Of a stretch of DNA of 42,032 bases, positions 21,832 to 31,078 are shown piece after piece (within the stretch, counting starts at the first letter, position 1; each line of letters starts with the position of its first letter). The notes below the pieces were generated by a model that saw only the letters and a list, made by a program, of their open reading frames with translations, did no database searches and was not told the origin of the DNA. The stretch is from positions 52,486 to 94,517 of the forward strand of contig NZ_HG424516.1 of the NCBI RefSeq assembly GCF_000336385.2, in the 5' to 3' direction. The position numbers were made by a program, and so were the translations under genes. The stretch is from Lysobacter antibioticus HS124 (GTDB lineage: Bacteria; Pseudomonadota; Gammaproteobacteria; Xanthomonadales; Xanthomonadaceae).

Positions 21832-23085
21832 TCACTCCGCCGCTGCGGCGCTGAGCGCGCGCCTGAGCGAAGGCGCGAACGCGGCCGGCCGGCAGCGGCC
21901 GAGCCTGACCTTCGGTGTGCCGTGCCAGCGCGCGCATTCGTCGATCGCTGCGGCGACGTCTTCGGCCAGGCGCTCGGACGGTTCGACGCCGCCCTCCAGG
22001 TACAAGGCCTTGACCTCGAACTCGCCGGCGGCGCGATGCGCCTTGGCGTCCAGGCGCCCGACCAGGCGGCCGCCGGCCAGGATCGGCAGGACGAAATAGC
22101 CGTAGCGCCGCTTGGGCTCGGGGACGTAGCACTCCAGGGTGTAGTCGAAGCCGAACAGCTCGCTGGCGCGTTCGCGGTCCCAAACCACCGGGTCGAACGG
22201 CGACAGCACGGTGGCGCGGGTCGGGCGCAGGCGCCCGGCCGCGGCCTGCGCCAGCGCCGGCGCGTGCGCGGGGTGCACGTAGCCCGGCGCGCTCCAGCCC
22301 TGCACCTGGACCCGCAGCAGCGCGCCTTCGGCGACCAGCGGCTCGAGATCGGCGTCGCGCAGGCGCGGCTTGATGCGGAAGTAATCGGCGATCCAGCGCG
22401 CCTGGGCGATGCCCAGCGCCTGCACCGAGCGCAGCACGGTGTCGCGGCGCACGATTTCCGGCTCGATCCGCGCCGTGTCCCAGTCCGCCACCGCCACGCC
22501 GGCCACGCGCTCGGCCAGGTCGTAGACGCGATGGAAGTTCTCGCGCCGCGCGACCATCAGCTCGCCCAGGGCGAAGCCGGCTTCGAGCCAGCGTTTCTCG
22601 TCTTTCCAGCCCCACCAGCCGCCGCCGGCGTCCTCGCGCTCGAAGTCGGAGGACTTGACCGGGCCCCGCTCGCGGATGTGCTGCAGCAGGCGGTCGATGT
22701 GCGCGCCGTTCCTGTCGCGGTGGCTGCGCGCGTTGCGGATCGCCCAGTGATGCTCGCGCTGCGGCAGCGCGTTGCGGTGCAGGATGTAGTCGCGCATCGA
22801 GGCGAAGCAGGCCTCGTGCGCCCAAACCTCGAAGATCGCGCGCTCGGCCAGCAGTTCTTCCAGCCACTGCCGCGGGTAGTCGCCCAGGCGCGAGAACAGC
22901 ACCAGATAGGGGCTGCGCGCGACCACGTGGATGGTGTCGATCTGCAGCAGCTGCATGCGCTCGATCGCCGCCACCAGGTCGGCCTTGCGCGCGCGCCGGC
23001 GCGGCCGCGCCAGCAGCCCCTGTGCGGCCAGGTGCAGCGCGCGCGCCTGCGCCGGGCGCAGCGGCGCCGTCGGGGTCAGATCCAT
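21832..23085 (-). CDS. ycaQ: YcaQ-type winged-helix DNA glycosylase
   Basis: HTH_42 superfamily protein related to E. coli YcaQ (AlkX), which unhooks DNA interstrand crosslinks. The product is 417 residues. The N-terminal block AIERMQLLQIDTIHVVARSPY contains Q48-I49-D50, the Q-x-D catalytic motif expected for the YcaQ branch, in contrast to the QxQ of AlkZ. Further conserved stretches are FEVWAHEACF, WWGWKD (winged-helix region), PFDPVVWDRERASELFGFDYTLECYVP and YGYFVLPIL. It lies 31 nt downstream of the formylglutamate hydrolase gene on the same strand. The biochemical role here is inferred from the family. Confidence 0.92.
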   Translation of the reverse strand: MDLTPTAPLRPAQARALHLAAQGLLARPRRRARKADLVAAIERMQLLQIDTIHVVARSPYLVLFSRLGDYPRQWLEELLAERAIFEVWAHEACFASMRDYILHRNALPQREHHWAIRNARSHRDRNGAHIDRLLQHIRERGPVKSSDFEREDAGGGWWGWKDEKRWLEAGFALGELMVARRENFHRVYDLAERVAGVAVADWDTARIEPEIVRRDTVLRSVQALGIAQARWIADYFRIKPRLRDADLEPLVAEGALLRVQVQGWSAPGYVHPAHAPALAQAAAGRLRPTRATVLSPFDPVVWDRERASELFGFDYTLECYVPEPKRRYGYFVLPILAGGRLVGRLDAKAHRAAGEFEVKALYLEGGVEPSERLAEDVAAAIDECARWHGTPKVRLGRCRPAAFAPSLRRALSAAAAE

Positions 23086-23116
23086 GGCGTCGCGTCCATG
23101 CCGCCGCTCCCGCGGC

Positions 23117-23935
23117 TCATGCCGCCTGCGATTCCAGCGCGGCGCGCAGCAGCGCCTGCAGCAGCGGCTGCAGGCGCGCGGCCTTGGCTTCGTCGTAGGC
23201 GAAGCTGTCCTCGTCCATGTAGTTGCGCTGGCTCAGCTCCAGCTGCACCGCCTGCACGCCGATCTCCGGATCGCCGTAATGGCGGGTGATGTAACCGCCC
23301 TTGAAGCGGCCGTTGGCGACCCAGTCGTAATCGGTTTGCGCGCCGAGCGCGCGCTCCAGGCGCATCTGCAACTCGGGCAGGCAGCTCTTGCCGGCGGCGG
23401 TGCCGAGGTTGAGGTCGGGCAGTCGGCCTTCGAACAGGAACGGCAGTTCGCCGCGGATCGAATGGCCTTCCCACAACACCGCGCGGCCGTGCTCGCCGCG
23501 GATGCGGTCGAGCTCGGCGACGAGCGTGTCGTGGTATGGCCGCCAGTACCGCTCGACCCGTTCGGCGACCTCTTCTGGCTGCGGCGCCTGTCCGTCCCGA
23601 TACACCGCCTCGCCGCTGAACTGCACCGCCGGGCACAGCCCGGTGGTGTTCTGGCCCGGGTACAGCGAGGTGTCGTCCGGCGGGCGGTTCAGGTCGACCA
23701 CGTAGCGCGAGTAATGCGGCACCAGGATCGAAGCGCCGAGCTCGCGCGCGAACGCATACAGCCGCGAGACGTGCCAGTCGGTGTCCGGCGCGCGCCGCGC
23801 GGACTCGACCATGCGCGCGGCGATCGGCTCGGGAATGCGCGAACCGTCGTGCGGCAGGCTGATCAGCAAGGGCGCCGTGCCGCGGTGCAGTCGGAACACG
23901 GGCTCGGTCGGCGGCGGTACGGTGACGGCGTTCAT
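23117..23935 (-). CDS. hutG: N-formylglutamate deformylase
   Basis: Zinc hydrolase of the FGase family (PF05013-type), which releases formate and glutamate from N-formylglutamate in histidine breakdown. The product is 272 residues. Conserved elements seen are LLISLPHDGSRIPE (about 23-36), DTDWHVSRLY, VPHYSRYVVDLNRPPDD, LWEGHSIRGELPFLFEG (about 153-169) and the C-terminal GGYITRHYGDP with VQLELSQRNYM. No other hut gene is adjacent, so a role in histidine use is not supported by context. Hydrolysis of another N-formyl amino acid is possible. It starts 10 nt after the S9 peptidase stop. Confidence 0.92.
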   Translation of the reverse strand: MNAVTVPPPTEPVFRLHRGTAPLLISLPHDGSRIPEPIAARMVESARRAPDTDWHVSRLYAFARELGASILVPHYSRYVVDLNRPPDDTSLYPGQNTTGLCPAVQFSGEAVYRDGQAPQPEEVAERVERYWRPYHDTLVAELDRIRGEHGRAVLWEGHSIRGELPFLFEGRLPDLNLGTAAGKSCLPELQMRLERALGAQTDYDWVANGRFKGGYITRHYGDPEIGVQAVQLELSQRNYMDEDSFAYDEAKAARLQPLLQALLRAALESQAA

Positions 23936-23945
23936 GCGATGGCGT

Positions 23946-26063
23946 TCAGTCGGCGGCGCCGGGCTGCAGGTGCCGGCGGAAGAAGGCCATGGTACTGCGA
24001 TGCACCTGCAGCCAGGTCGCGTGGCGCAGGAAGAAGTGGTCCTCGTCCGGCAGGACCAGGGTTTCGACCGGCGCTCCCCGCGCGCGCAGGCGCTCGACCA
24101 GTTCCACGCTCTGGGCGAACTTCACCGCCCGGTCGTCGTCGCCGTGCATCAACAGCACCGGCGAACGCCAGGTGTCCACGTGCGCCATCGGCGAGGACTG
24201 CCAGGCCAGCTCCAGTTCGTCCGGCCGCAGGCCCCACAGGCCGCTGTTGTCGCCGCCCTTGGCGCTTTCGCGCCAGTCGTGGACGCCGTGGCGGTCGGCC
24301 CCGGCCGCGAACAGGTCGGAGTTGCGCGCCAGCGCCGAAGCGGTCAGGAAGCCGCCGTAGGAGCCGCCGTAGATACCGATCCGGCGCGCATCGACGTCGT
24401 CGCGCTTGGCCAGATACGCGTGCGCGGCCAGCACGTCCTGGTACTCGCTGGCGCCGCGCGGGCCCTGCTTGGCAGCGCGGCGGAAGGCTTGGCCGTAGCC
24501 GGTGCCGGCGCGGAAGTTCAGCGCCAGCACGACGAAGCCCTGGCTCGCCAGCCACTGATTGCTGGCGTAATCGGCGTAGTAGTAACTGCCGTAGTGCCAA
24601 CCGGGCAGCATCTGCCGGATCGGCCCGCCGTGCACGTAGACCAGCGCCGCGCGCTTGCCCTTGAACGCGGCCGGCGGCTCGAACACGGTCGCATGCGAGA
24701 CCACGCCGTCGCCGGCGCGCAGGCTGATCGTCTTGGGCTCGGCCAGGCGGTCGATCGGGAAGCGCGCCGGCAATTGCGCCGGGAAGATCCGCCGCGGCTC
24801 GCCGCCGCTGCGCGGCACCAGCGCGATCGCGGTCGGACGGCGCGCGTCGGCGTGGCGGAACGCGAGCCATTGCCCGCCGGCGACCGCGACCGGTTCGGTG
24901 GCGATCTGGTGCTTGTCGGTCAGCCGCGTCTGCGTGGCGCCCTTGGCGTCGACGACGAACAGCTGCCGGTAGTCGAGGTCGGCGCAATTGCCGCTGAAGA
25001 AGAAGTTCCCGTCCTCGGCCAACGCGCTGGTTTCCACCTCGCATTCGCCGCGGCTCAGCGCGACCGGCTGGCCGCCGTCGGGCGAAAGCGCGTACCAATG
25101 CAGCCAGCCGCTCTGTTCGGAGCTGAATACCAGACGATCGTCGCGGCTCCATTGCAACGCATCGGGCTCGGCGAACTGGGCGTAGCCGCCGGCGCTGTCG
25201 CTGGAGCGGAACACGCGCTTGGCCTGGCCGGTAGCGACCTCGGCGACCCAGATTTCGAACGGATGGGCGCCGGTCAGGTCGAAGGTTTCGCCGTTGCGCG
25301 CCGCGGCGGTGCGCAGGAACGCGACGCGGCGGCCGTCGGGCGACCAGGCCGGCTGGCTGTCGCGGTTGAAGTCCGCGCCCATCCAGCGCACGGTGCGCGC
25401 GGCCAGGTCGAGCACGCCGACGAAGCTGTGGTCGCCGCGGCCGCTGACGAAGCCCAGCGATTTGCCGTCGGGCGAAAACACCGCGCTGCCGTTGCTGCCG
25501 CGGGTCCGGATCAAATCGCTCTTGCACCACGCCGGCGCCTGGACGCCGGGCAAGGCATGGCAGGCCGGCGCCTGGCCTTGGACCAGCAGCGCATCGCTCC
25601 GCGGCGCGAACTGCATGCCGCGCCCGGCGGCGATGCGTTGCGGCGCGCCCGAACCGTCGCTGGCGACCACCCACACCGCCTGCTCCTGGCCGTCGGGGTC
25701 GCTGGTCGGGTTGCTGTTGTGGCCGGACGCGTCCGGACCGCTGCCGCGCACGTAGGCCAGCCAGCGGCCGTCGGCGCTGAGCTGCAGGGGGCCGATCGCC
25801 TGGCCGTCGTCCTCGCCGTACGCGGTCAGGCGTTTCGGCGCGAAGTCCGGCGCGCGCGCCGTCCATACGTTGCGCACGCCTTGATCGTTCGATACCCAGG
25901 CCAGCACCGGCGCATCGCTGGCGCCGACCAGTTGGTCCGGCCGCGGCACGCTCAGCAGATCGGCGATGTCCATCGCCGGCGCGGCGACCGCCACGGCCGC
26001 CGCGATGCTCATCACGCCGGCCATCGCGCCGGCCGCCATCCAACGACGTTCCCTGTGTTTCAT
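23946..26063 (-). CDS. Secreted S9-family prolyl oligopeptidase-like peptidase
   Basis: A 705-residue serine peptidase with a signal peptide (MKHRERRW then AAGAMAGVMSIAAAVAVAA, cleavage near residue 28), so probably periplasmic or secreted. The N-terminal half has beta-propeller-like WD40/PD40 repeats (for example SPDGKSLGF, SPDGRRVAF). The C-terminal alpha/beta hydrolase domain has YVHGGP, the nucleophile elbow GIYGGSYGG with S568, the acid in HGDDDRAV (D644) and the catalytic H676 (DEDHFF). This is the dipeptidyl-/acylaminoacyl-peptidase S9 architecture. It is 57 nt downstream of gor and 10 nt upstream of hutG on the same strand. Substrate specificity cannot be told from sequence. Confidence 0.93.
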   Translation of the reverse strand: MKHRERRWMAAGAMAGVMSIAAAVAVAAPAMDIADLLSVPRPDQLVGASDAPVLAWVSNDQGVRNVWTARAPDFAPKRLTAYGEDDGQAIGPLQLSADGRWLAYVRGSGPDASGHNSNPTSDPDGQEQAVWVVASDGSGAPQRIAAGRGMQFAPRSDALLVQGQAPACHALPGVQAPAWCKSDLIRTRGSNGSAVFSPDGKSLGFVSGRGDHSFVGVLDLAARTVRWMGADFNRDSQPAWSPDGRRVAFLRTAAARNGETFDLTGAHPFEIWVAEVATGQAKRVFRSSDSAGGYAQFAEPDALQWSRDDRLVFSSEQSGWLHWYALSPDGGQPVALSRGECEVETSALAEDGNFFFSGNCADLDYRQLFVVDAKGATQTRLTDKHQIATEPVAVAGGQWLAFRHADARRPTAIALVPRSGGEPRRIFPAQLPARFPIDRLAEPKTISLRAGDGVVSHATVFEPPAAFKGKRAALVYVHGGPIRQMLPGWHYGSYYYADYASNQWLASQGFVVLALNFRAGTGYGQAFRRAAKQGPRGASEYQDVLAAHAYLAKRDDVDARRIGIYGGSYGGFLTASALARNSDLFAAGADRHGVHDWRESAKGGDNSGLWGLRPDELELAWQSSPMAHVDTWRSPVLLMHGDDDRAVKFAQSVELVERLRARGAPVETLVLPDEDHFFLRHATWLQVHRSTMAFFRRHLQPGAAD

Positions 26064-26120
26064 CGAAGCCCCTATCGGATCGCGCGCGTGGCCTGCGTCC
26101 GCGCGGCGAGCGTCGCCGGG

Positions 26121-27515
26121 CTAGCGCATCAACACCACTTCTTCGGCGCTGGTGGGATGGATGGCGACCGTGTCGCGCAGGTCGTCCAGGGTGATGCCGC
26201 GTTTGAGCGCCACCGCGAACCCTTGCAGGATTTCGTCGGCGGCCTCGCCCAGCAAATGAATGCCGACCACGCGGCGCTCCTGGCCGACGCAGATCAGCTT
26301 GAACAGGCTGCGCTGCGGCGACTCGGCCAGGGCGTACAGCATCGGCCGAAAGCCGGCGCGATAGATGTGCAGATTGTCACCATGTCGTTCGTCGCCGTAC
26401 CGCGCCCGCGCCTCGTCCTCGCTCAGCCCGACCTTGCCGATCGGCGGATGGGAGAACACCACGCTGGGGATGTCCTGCCGGCTCAAGCGCCCGTCGCGGC
26501 CGCCGAACACGCGGTCCATCAAGCGCCGCGCGGCGGCGATCGCGACCGGGGTCAGCTGCGGGTCGGCGGTGACGTCGCCGACCGCGTCGATGCCGGCGAC
26601 ATTGGTCGCGTTGAGTTCGTCGACCGCGATATGGCCGCGCGCGTCCGTCGCCACGCCGATGCGCTCCAGGCCGAGGCCGGCGCTGTTGGGCCGGCGCCCG
26701 GTGGCGAATACGACCTGATCGAAAGCCTCGCTGAGCGAACCGTCGGCGCCGCGCAGCCGCACCCGCCCCGGCTCGCCCTCCAGCGCGGCCACCGCGTGGC
26801 CGAAATGCAGGCGCACGCCGTTCTGGCGGTAGTCCTCGGCCAGTTGCGCGGTCAGCTCGGCATCGAAGCCGTCGAGCAGGCGCGCGCCGCGCGCGAACAA
26901 TTCGACCTGGCTGCCCAGCGCCTGCAGCACGCCGGCCAGTTCGACCGCGATGTAGCCGGCGCCGACGATCGCGACCCGCGCCGGCGCGGCGCACCATTGG
27001 AAGAAGTCGTCGGACACCGCGCCGAGCCCGGCGCCGGGAATGTCGGGACGCAGCGGCCGGCCGCCGGTCGCCAGCAGAATCCGCGCCGCGCTCAGGCGCG
27101 CGCCGTTCTCGCATTCGACCGTGTTGGCGTCGACCAGTTGCGCGCGCATCGGCAGCACCGCGATGCCGGACGCGTCGAGGCGGCGCCGGTAACTGTCATG
27201 GATGTTGGCGATGTAGCGCTGGCGATGGACGATGAAGGTCGGCCAGTCCAGGGCGCAAGGCCGCTGCGGATCGGCGTGGAGGCCGAAGCCCAGGCTTTGC
27301 GCCATGCGCAGCTTGCCGGCGATGTCGGCGGCCAGCCACATCGCCTTCTTCGGCACGCAGCCGACGTTGACGCAGGTGCCGCCGAGCGCGCCGGGTTCGA
27401 GCAGGGCCACGCGCGCGCCGTACTCGGCGGCGCGGAAGGCGCCGGCCAGGCCGCCGGAACCGCCGCCGACCACGATCAGGTCGTAGCGGCCGTCGGCGCT
27501 GTCGGAAGAGTTCAT
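26121..27515 (-). CDS. gor: Glutathione-disulfide reductase
   Basis: NADPH- and FAD-dependent flavoenzyme that reduces glutathione disulfide. The product is 464 residues from ATG 27515. It shows the FAD motif VVGGGSGG (about 15-22), the redox-active disulfide GGTCVNVGCVPKK (C48 and C53), the NADPH domain VAIVGAGYIAVELAGVLQALG, the second FAD motif INAVGD-like GIDAVGDVT, and the catalytic HPT of AIHPTSAEE near the C-terminus. The CVNVGC spacing and KAMW are glutathione-reductase-like rather than lipoamide-dehydrogenase-like. It overlaps the upstream oxidase gene by 4 nt (ATGA), so the two are translationally coupled. Confidence 0.94.
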   Translation of the reverse strand: MNSSDSADGRYDLIVVGGGSGGLAGAFRAAEYGARVALLEPGALGGTCVNVGCVPKKAMWLAADIAGKLRMAQSLGFGLHADPQRPCALDWPTFIVHRQRYIANIHDSYRRRLDASGIAVLPMRAQLVDANTVECENGARLSAARILLATGGRPLRPDIPGAGLGAVSDDFFQWCAAPARVAIVGAGYIAVELAGVLQALGSQVELFARGARLLDGFDAELTAQLAEDYRQNGVRLHFGHAVAALEGEPGRVRLRGADGSLSEAFDQVVFATGRRPNSAGLGLERIGVATDARGHIAVDELNATNVAGIDAVGDVTADPQLTPVAIAAARRLMDRVFGGRDGRLSRQDIPSVVFSHPPIGKVGLSEDEARARYGDERHGDNLHIYRAGFRPMLYALAESPQRSLFKLICVGQERRVVGIHLLGEAADEILQGFAVALKRGITLDDLRDTVAIHPTSAEEVVLMR

Positions 27516-28807
27516 GCGAAGCGCTCCGGTCGATAGGGATGCGGATCGATCGCCGGCGCGCGGCCGGCGATCAGGTCGGCGATCAGCTGGCCGGTGCCGG
27601 CGCTCATGCTCACGCCCATCATGCCGTGGCCGGTCGCCAGCCACAGGCCGTCGCGGCCAGGCACCGCGCCGACGATCGGCACGTCGTCGACGCTCATCGG
27701 CCGCCAGCCGTACCAGCGCTCGCGCTCGACCGGGCCGACCGGATGGTGCAGGTACTCGGCCGCGCCGCGCTCCAGCGCCGCCAGGCGGCGCGGGTTGAGG
27801 CTTTCGTCGTAGCCGGAGAATTCCATCGTGCTGCCGAGCCTGAAGCCGCTGTCCCACATGGTCACGCAGACCTTGCGCTCGCGCAGCACCACCGGCCGGC
27901 GCGGCACCAGCGCCGGGCGATCGTAAGTGATCGAATAGCCCTTGCCCGGCTGCATGGCGCGTGGCAGCGAACTCAGGCCGATCAGCTGCGACAGCTTCGG
28001 CGACCAGGCGCCGGTCGCGACCACCACCTGGCCGGCGCGCAGGACGCCCTGCGAAGTCAGTGCACGGTATTCCTCGCCGTCGCGCTGCAGATCCTGCAGC
28101 CGGCACTGCTCGATCAAGTCGCCGCCGCGCGCGCACACCGTGCGCGCGAGTTCGGCGACGTAGCGATCCGGGCGCAGCACAGCGTCGTGCTCGAAGCGGA
28201 TCGCGCCGGCTACGCCGGGCTTGAACGCCGGGTCCTGGGCTTCGTAGCGGGCGCCGTCGATCACTTCGACCTGGATGCCGAACTCGCGCAACAAGTCGAG
28301 TTCGAACTGGCCGCCCTCGAAGGACTTGCGCTCGCGGAACACGTAGTCGACGCCGGCGTTGTCGAACTCGCAGACCAGGCCGTAGCGGCCGACCCAGTCT
28401 TCCAGGCGCGCGCGCGAATCGTTGAGCAGGGCCGACTTGGCCTGCGCGCTGGCGCGCCAGTCGCGCTCGTTGCAGCGCGCGGCGAAGCGCAGCAGCCAGC
28501 CCCACAGCTGCAGGTCGAGTTTGGGATGCACGTACAGCGGCGCGTCGGGGGTCAGCATCCAGCGCAGGGCCTGGGCGATCACCCCCGGCGCCGCCAGCGG
28601 CGTGGCGTGGCTGGGGGTGATGGTGCCGCAATTGCCGTGCGAGCTGCCGCCGCCGATCCGACCGGCGTCGATCACCCGCACGCTGCGCCCGGTTTCCAGC
28701 AGGGCCAGGGCGCAGGCCAGGCCGATCACGCCCGCGCCGACCACGATCACATCGCTGCGGCCGCGGTCCGTCCGCGCCTGCGCTTCCGCCACTTCTGCTT
28801 CGCCCAT
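27512..28807 (-). CDS. FAD-dependent amino-acid oxidoreductase (DadA-like)
   Basis: A 431-residue DAO-family flavoprotein. The FAD-binding motif DVIVVGAGVIGLACALALLE is at about 19-38, GGGSSHGNCGTITPSHA at about 52-68, the C-terminal flavin motif WYGWRPMSVDDVPIVGAVPG and then GLWLATGHGMMGVSMSAGTG. This pattern is that of D-amino-acid dehydrogenases and of the related D-hydroxyproline dehydrogenase; I cannot separate these without phylogeny. The start at 28807 is supported by the compact N-terminus before the FAD fold, though a few residues more or less are possible. It is coupled to gor by a 4-nt overlap. The coupled glutathione reductase may help cope with peroxide if this enzyme uses oxygen, an inference only. 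Confidence 0.85.
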   Translation of the reverse strand: MGEAEVAEAQARTDRGRSDVIVVGAGVIGLACALALLETGRSVRVIDAGRIGGGSSHGNCGTITPSHATPLAAPGVIAQALRWMLTPDAPLYVHPKLDLQLWGWLLRFAARCNERDWRASAQAKSALLNDSRARLEDWVGRYGLVCEFDNAGVDYVFRERKSFEGGQFELDLLREFGIQVEVIDGARYEAQDPAFKPGVAGAIRFEHDAVLRPDRYVAELARTVCARGGDLIEQCRLQDLQRDGEEYRALTSQGVLRAGQVVVATGAWSPKLSQLIGLSSLPRAMQPGKGYSITYDRPALVPRRPVVLRERKVCVTMWDSGFRLGSTMEFSGYDESLNPRRLAALERGAAEYLHHPVGPVERERWYGWRPMSVDDVPIVGAVPGRDGLWLATGHGMMGVSMSAGTGQLIADLIAGRAPAIDPHPYRPERFA

Positions 28808-29213
28808 CTGCCCTTTCAGCCGTCCGGAGTCTGGTCGTGCGGCCGCGCGGCGTGCGCCGGCGGCCCCAGTGCCGTCGGGGAGCCGTTCGGCACACGCCCC
28901 ATAGTACTAAGACTGGACCGGTCCGGCCGGGCCGGGCTTTGCGCGTTGCGGCGGGCCGTGGCGGCGAGTCGGCCGCGGTTCTGTGATAAGCGGCAGAAAA
29001 GTCCGCCGCGTTGTGTGACCACGAACGCGGGTTTCGCGTTCAAGCCGCTTGCCGCCTCCGCCTAAGGTCGCATTCGTCCACCGACACGCGCATCGCGGCC
29101 GCCACCCGCGTTCCAGCGTCGAAGCGCTGGACCCGACGCCATGACCCGCACCGACCGCCGCCGCGGCCGGCAGGGACGGCTGCGGCCTAAAAAACCACTT
29201 CAGGGATCCATCC
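28808..29213 (+). promoter_or_regulatory. Divergent intergenic region with possible Clp half-sites
   Basis: This 406-bp region between the divergent oxidase and M4 protease genes holds no coding sequence I can support. It contains the 10-bp palindrome GGACCGGTCC (28915-28924). It also has two TGTGA half-sites (28982-28986 and 29014-29018), 32 bp apart, resembling halves of the Clp/CRP consensus TGTGA-N6-TCACA. The ribosome site of the protease (AGGGAT) precedes its ATG at 29214. No confident -35/-10 pair was found. Confidence 0.3.
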
Positions 29214-30998
29214 ATGCACGCCAAGACCGCTCTGCTCAGCGCCGCCGTCGTCGCCGGCATCGCCCTCCTCGCCGCCTCGTCCCGCTCCGGCTCCGAAACC
29301 ACGCCTGCCGGGGCCGCGACCGGCTTCGCCGCCGGCCGCAGCGCAACCGCGCCCGCACCGCGCGCCGATGCCGCGCGCGCGCATCGCGCCGTGCAGGCGA
29401 TGCAGCTCGCCGTCGGCAGCCGCCGCGAGAGCGACCTGCTCGCCGCCTCGACCTCGCCCGAACAGGCCGCCGCTTCGCCCGCGGCCCAGCGCGCGCGCCG
29501 CCTGCTCGAAACCGTCGCCGCCGACGCAGTGCACCGCACCCAGGCCGACGGCTTCGTCGCCCGCGACGTGATGATCGATCGCGACGGCACCGAGCACGTG
29601 CGCATGGAGCGCAGCTACCGCGGCCTGGCGGTGGTCGGCGGCGACCTGGTCGTGCATTCGCGCAACGGCGAACTGCTCTCGGTCACCCAGGGCGACAACA
29701 TGCGCAGCTTCGGCCGCCCGTCGATCGAACCGAAGCTCAGCGCCGAACAGGCCGGCATCGAGGCCGGAGGCGCGTTCGACGGCACCGTCGCCGCGATCGC
29801 CCCGGCCCGCCTGGTGATCTTCGCCCGCGGCACCGAACCGACCCTGGCCTGGCAGGTCGACGTCGAAGGCGACCGTCGCAACGACCCCGCACCGGGCCTG
29901 ATCAGCTACTACCTGGACGCGCGCACCGGCAAGCTGCTGCAGGAAGACGACCGGGTGCACTCGGCCGCCGCCAACGGCACCGGCCGCACCCTGACCCTGG
30001 GCAACGTCGGCCTGGTCAGCAACTCGGTCAGCGGCGGCTACACCCTGACCGATCCGACCCGCGGCAACGGCCAGACCCTGGACGCGCGCAACCAGAGCGG
30101 CACCAGCGGCGCGACCGCGTTCAACGACAGCGACAACGTTTGGGGCAACAACACCACCTCCGACCGCGCCTCGGCCGCCGCCGATGCGCATTACGGCGTC
30201 GCCGCGACCTTCGACTACTTCAAGAACGTGCACGGCCGCAACGGCATCTTCAACGACGGCCGCGGCGTCAAGAGCTACGTGCATTACGGCCCGACCAGCC
30301 TGGTTAACGCCTACTGGACCGGTTCGGCGATGGTCTACGGCGACGGCGACGGCGTGACCTATCGCCCGTTGGTCGCGCTCGACGTCGCCGGCCACGAAAT
30401 GGCCCACGGCGTGACCGGCGCCACCGCGCGCCTGGGCTACTACAACATCAAGGACAGCGGTGGCCTCAACGAATCCACTTCGGACATCTTCGGCACGCTG
30501 GTCGAATACAGCGTCGGCAACGCCAACGACCCGGGCGACTACCTGCTCGGCGAGGAGGTCTACATCAACAACCCGGGCGACACCAAGGCCTTGCGCCTGA
30601 TGTTCAAGCAGGACGCCGACGGCCGCTCGTTCTCGTGCTATCCCAGCGGCGGCTTCACCGCTTCGCTGACCTACCAGAACGGCAAGTACGACCCGCACCT
30701 GAGCTCGGGCGTGGGCAACCGCTTCTTCTACCTGCTGGCCGAAGGCGCGGTCACGCCGAAGGGCTTCAGCTACACCCCGGCGCAGCTGGTCTGCAACGGC
30801 GACACCACGATCGCCGGCATCGGCCGGGCCAAGGCCGGCGCGATCTGGTACCGCGCCCTGACTCGCTACTTCGTCTCCAGCACCACCTACCCGCAGGCGC
30901 GCACCGGCACCCTGCAGGCGGCGGCGGATCTGTACGGCAGCACGTCGGCCGAATACAAAGCCGTGGCTCGCGCCTGGAGCGCGGTGTCGGTGAACTGA
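29214..30998 (+). CDS. Secreted M4 (thermolysin-family) metalloprotease precursor
   Basis: A 594-residue preproprotein. A signal-like hydrophobic N-terminus (about 5-22) is followed by an Ala-rich region and an FTP/PepSY-type propeptide (about 75-245, with MERSYRGLAVVGGDLVVHS). The zinc domain has HEMAH (H394, E395, H398), the third ligand GGLNESTSD with E420, and the family catalytic His H494 in YDPHLSSGVGNRFFYLL. Two Cys (C475 and C527) may form a disulfide in the mature enzyme. This architecture is that of thermolysin-like extracellular proteases common in predatory or lytic Lysobacter. It is monocistronic, with a GC-rich hairpin downstream. Confidence 0.95.
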   Translation: MHAKTALLSAAVVAGIALLAASSRSGSETTPAGAATGFAAGRSATAPAPRADAARAHRAVQAMQLAVGSRRESDLLAASTSPEQAAASPAAQRARRLLETVAADAVHRTQADGFVARDVMIDRDGTEHVRMERSYRGLAVVGGDLVVHSRNGELLSVTQGDNMRSFGRPSIEPKLSAEQAGIEAGGAFDGTVAAIAPARLVIFARGTEPTLAWQVDVEGDRRNDPAPGLISYYLDARTGKLLQEDDRVHSAAANGTGRTLTLGNVGLVSNSVSGGYTLTDPTRGNGQTLDARNQSGTSGATAFNDSDNVWGNNTTSDRASAAADAHYGVAATFDYFKNVHGRNGIFNDGRGVKSYVHYGPTSLVNAYWTGSAMVYGDGDGVTYRPLVALDVAGHEMAHGVTGATARLGYYNIKDSGGLNESTSDIFGTLVEYSVGNANDPGDYLLGEEVYINNPGDTKALRLMFKQDADGRSFSCYPSGGFTASLTYQNGKYDPHLSSGVGNRFFYLLAEGAVTPKGFSYTPAQLVCNGDTTIAGIGRAKAGAIWYRALTRYFVSSTTYPQARTGTLQAAADLYGSTSAEYKAVARAWSAVSVN

Positions 30999-31020
30999 TC
31001 CCGCTTCGGCCTGACATCCA

Positions 31021-31050
31021 CGGACCGGCCCGCACGCGCTGGCCGGTCCG
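31021..31050 (+). terminator. GC-rich hairpin after the M4 protease
   Basis: A perfect 10-bp inverted repeat CGGACCGGCC/GGCCGGTCCG with a 10-nt loop starts 23 nt past the protease stop. No T-run follows, so it may be a weak or Rho-assisted terminator. It lies between convergent genes and could serve both. Confidence 0.5.
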
Positions 31051-31078
31051 CGTCGGCGTCCCGGCGCTCGCGCCTTCG

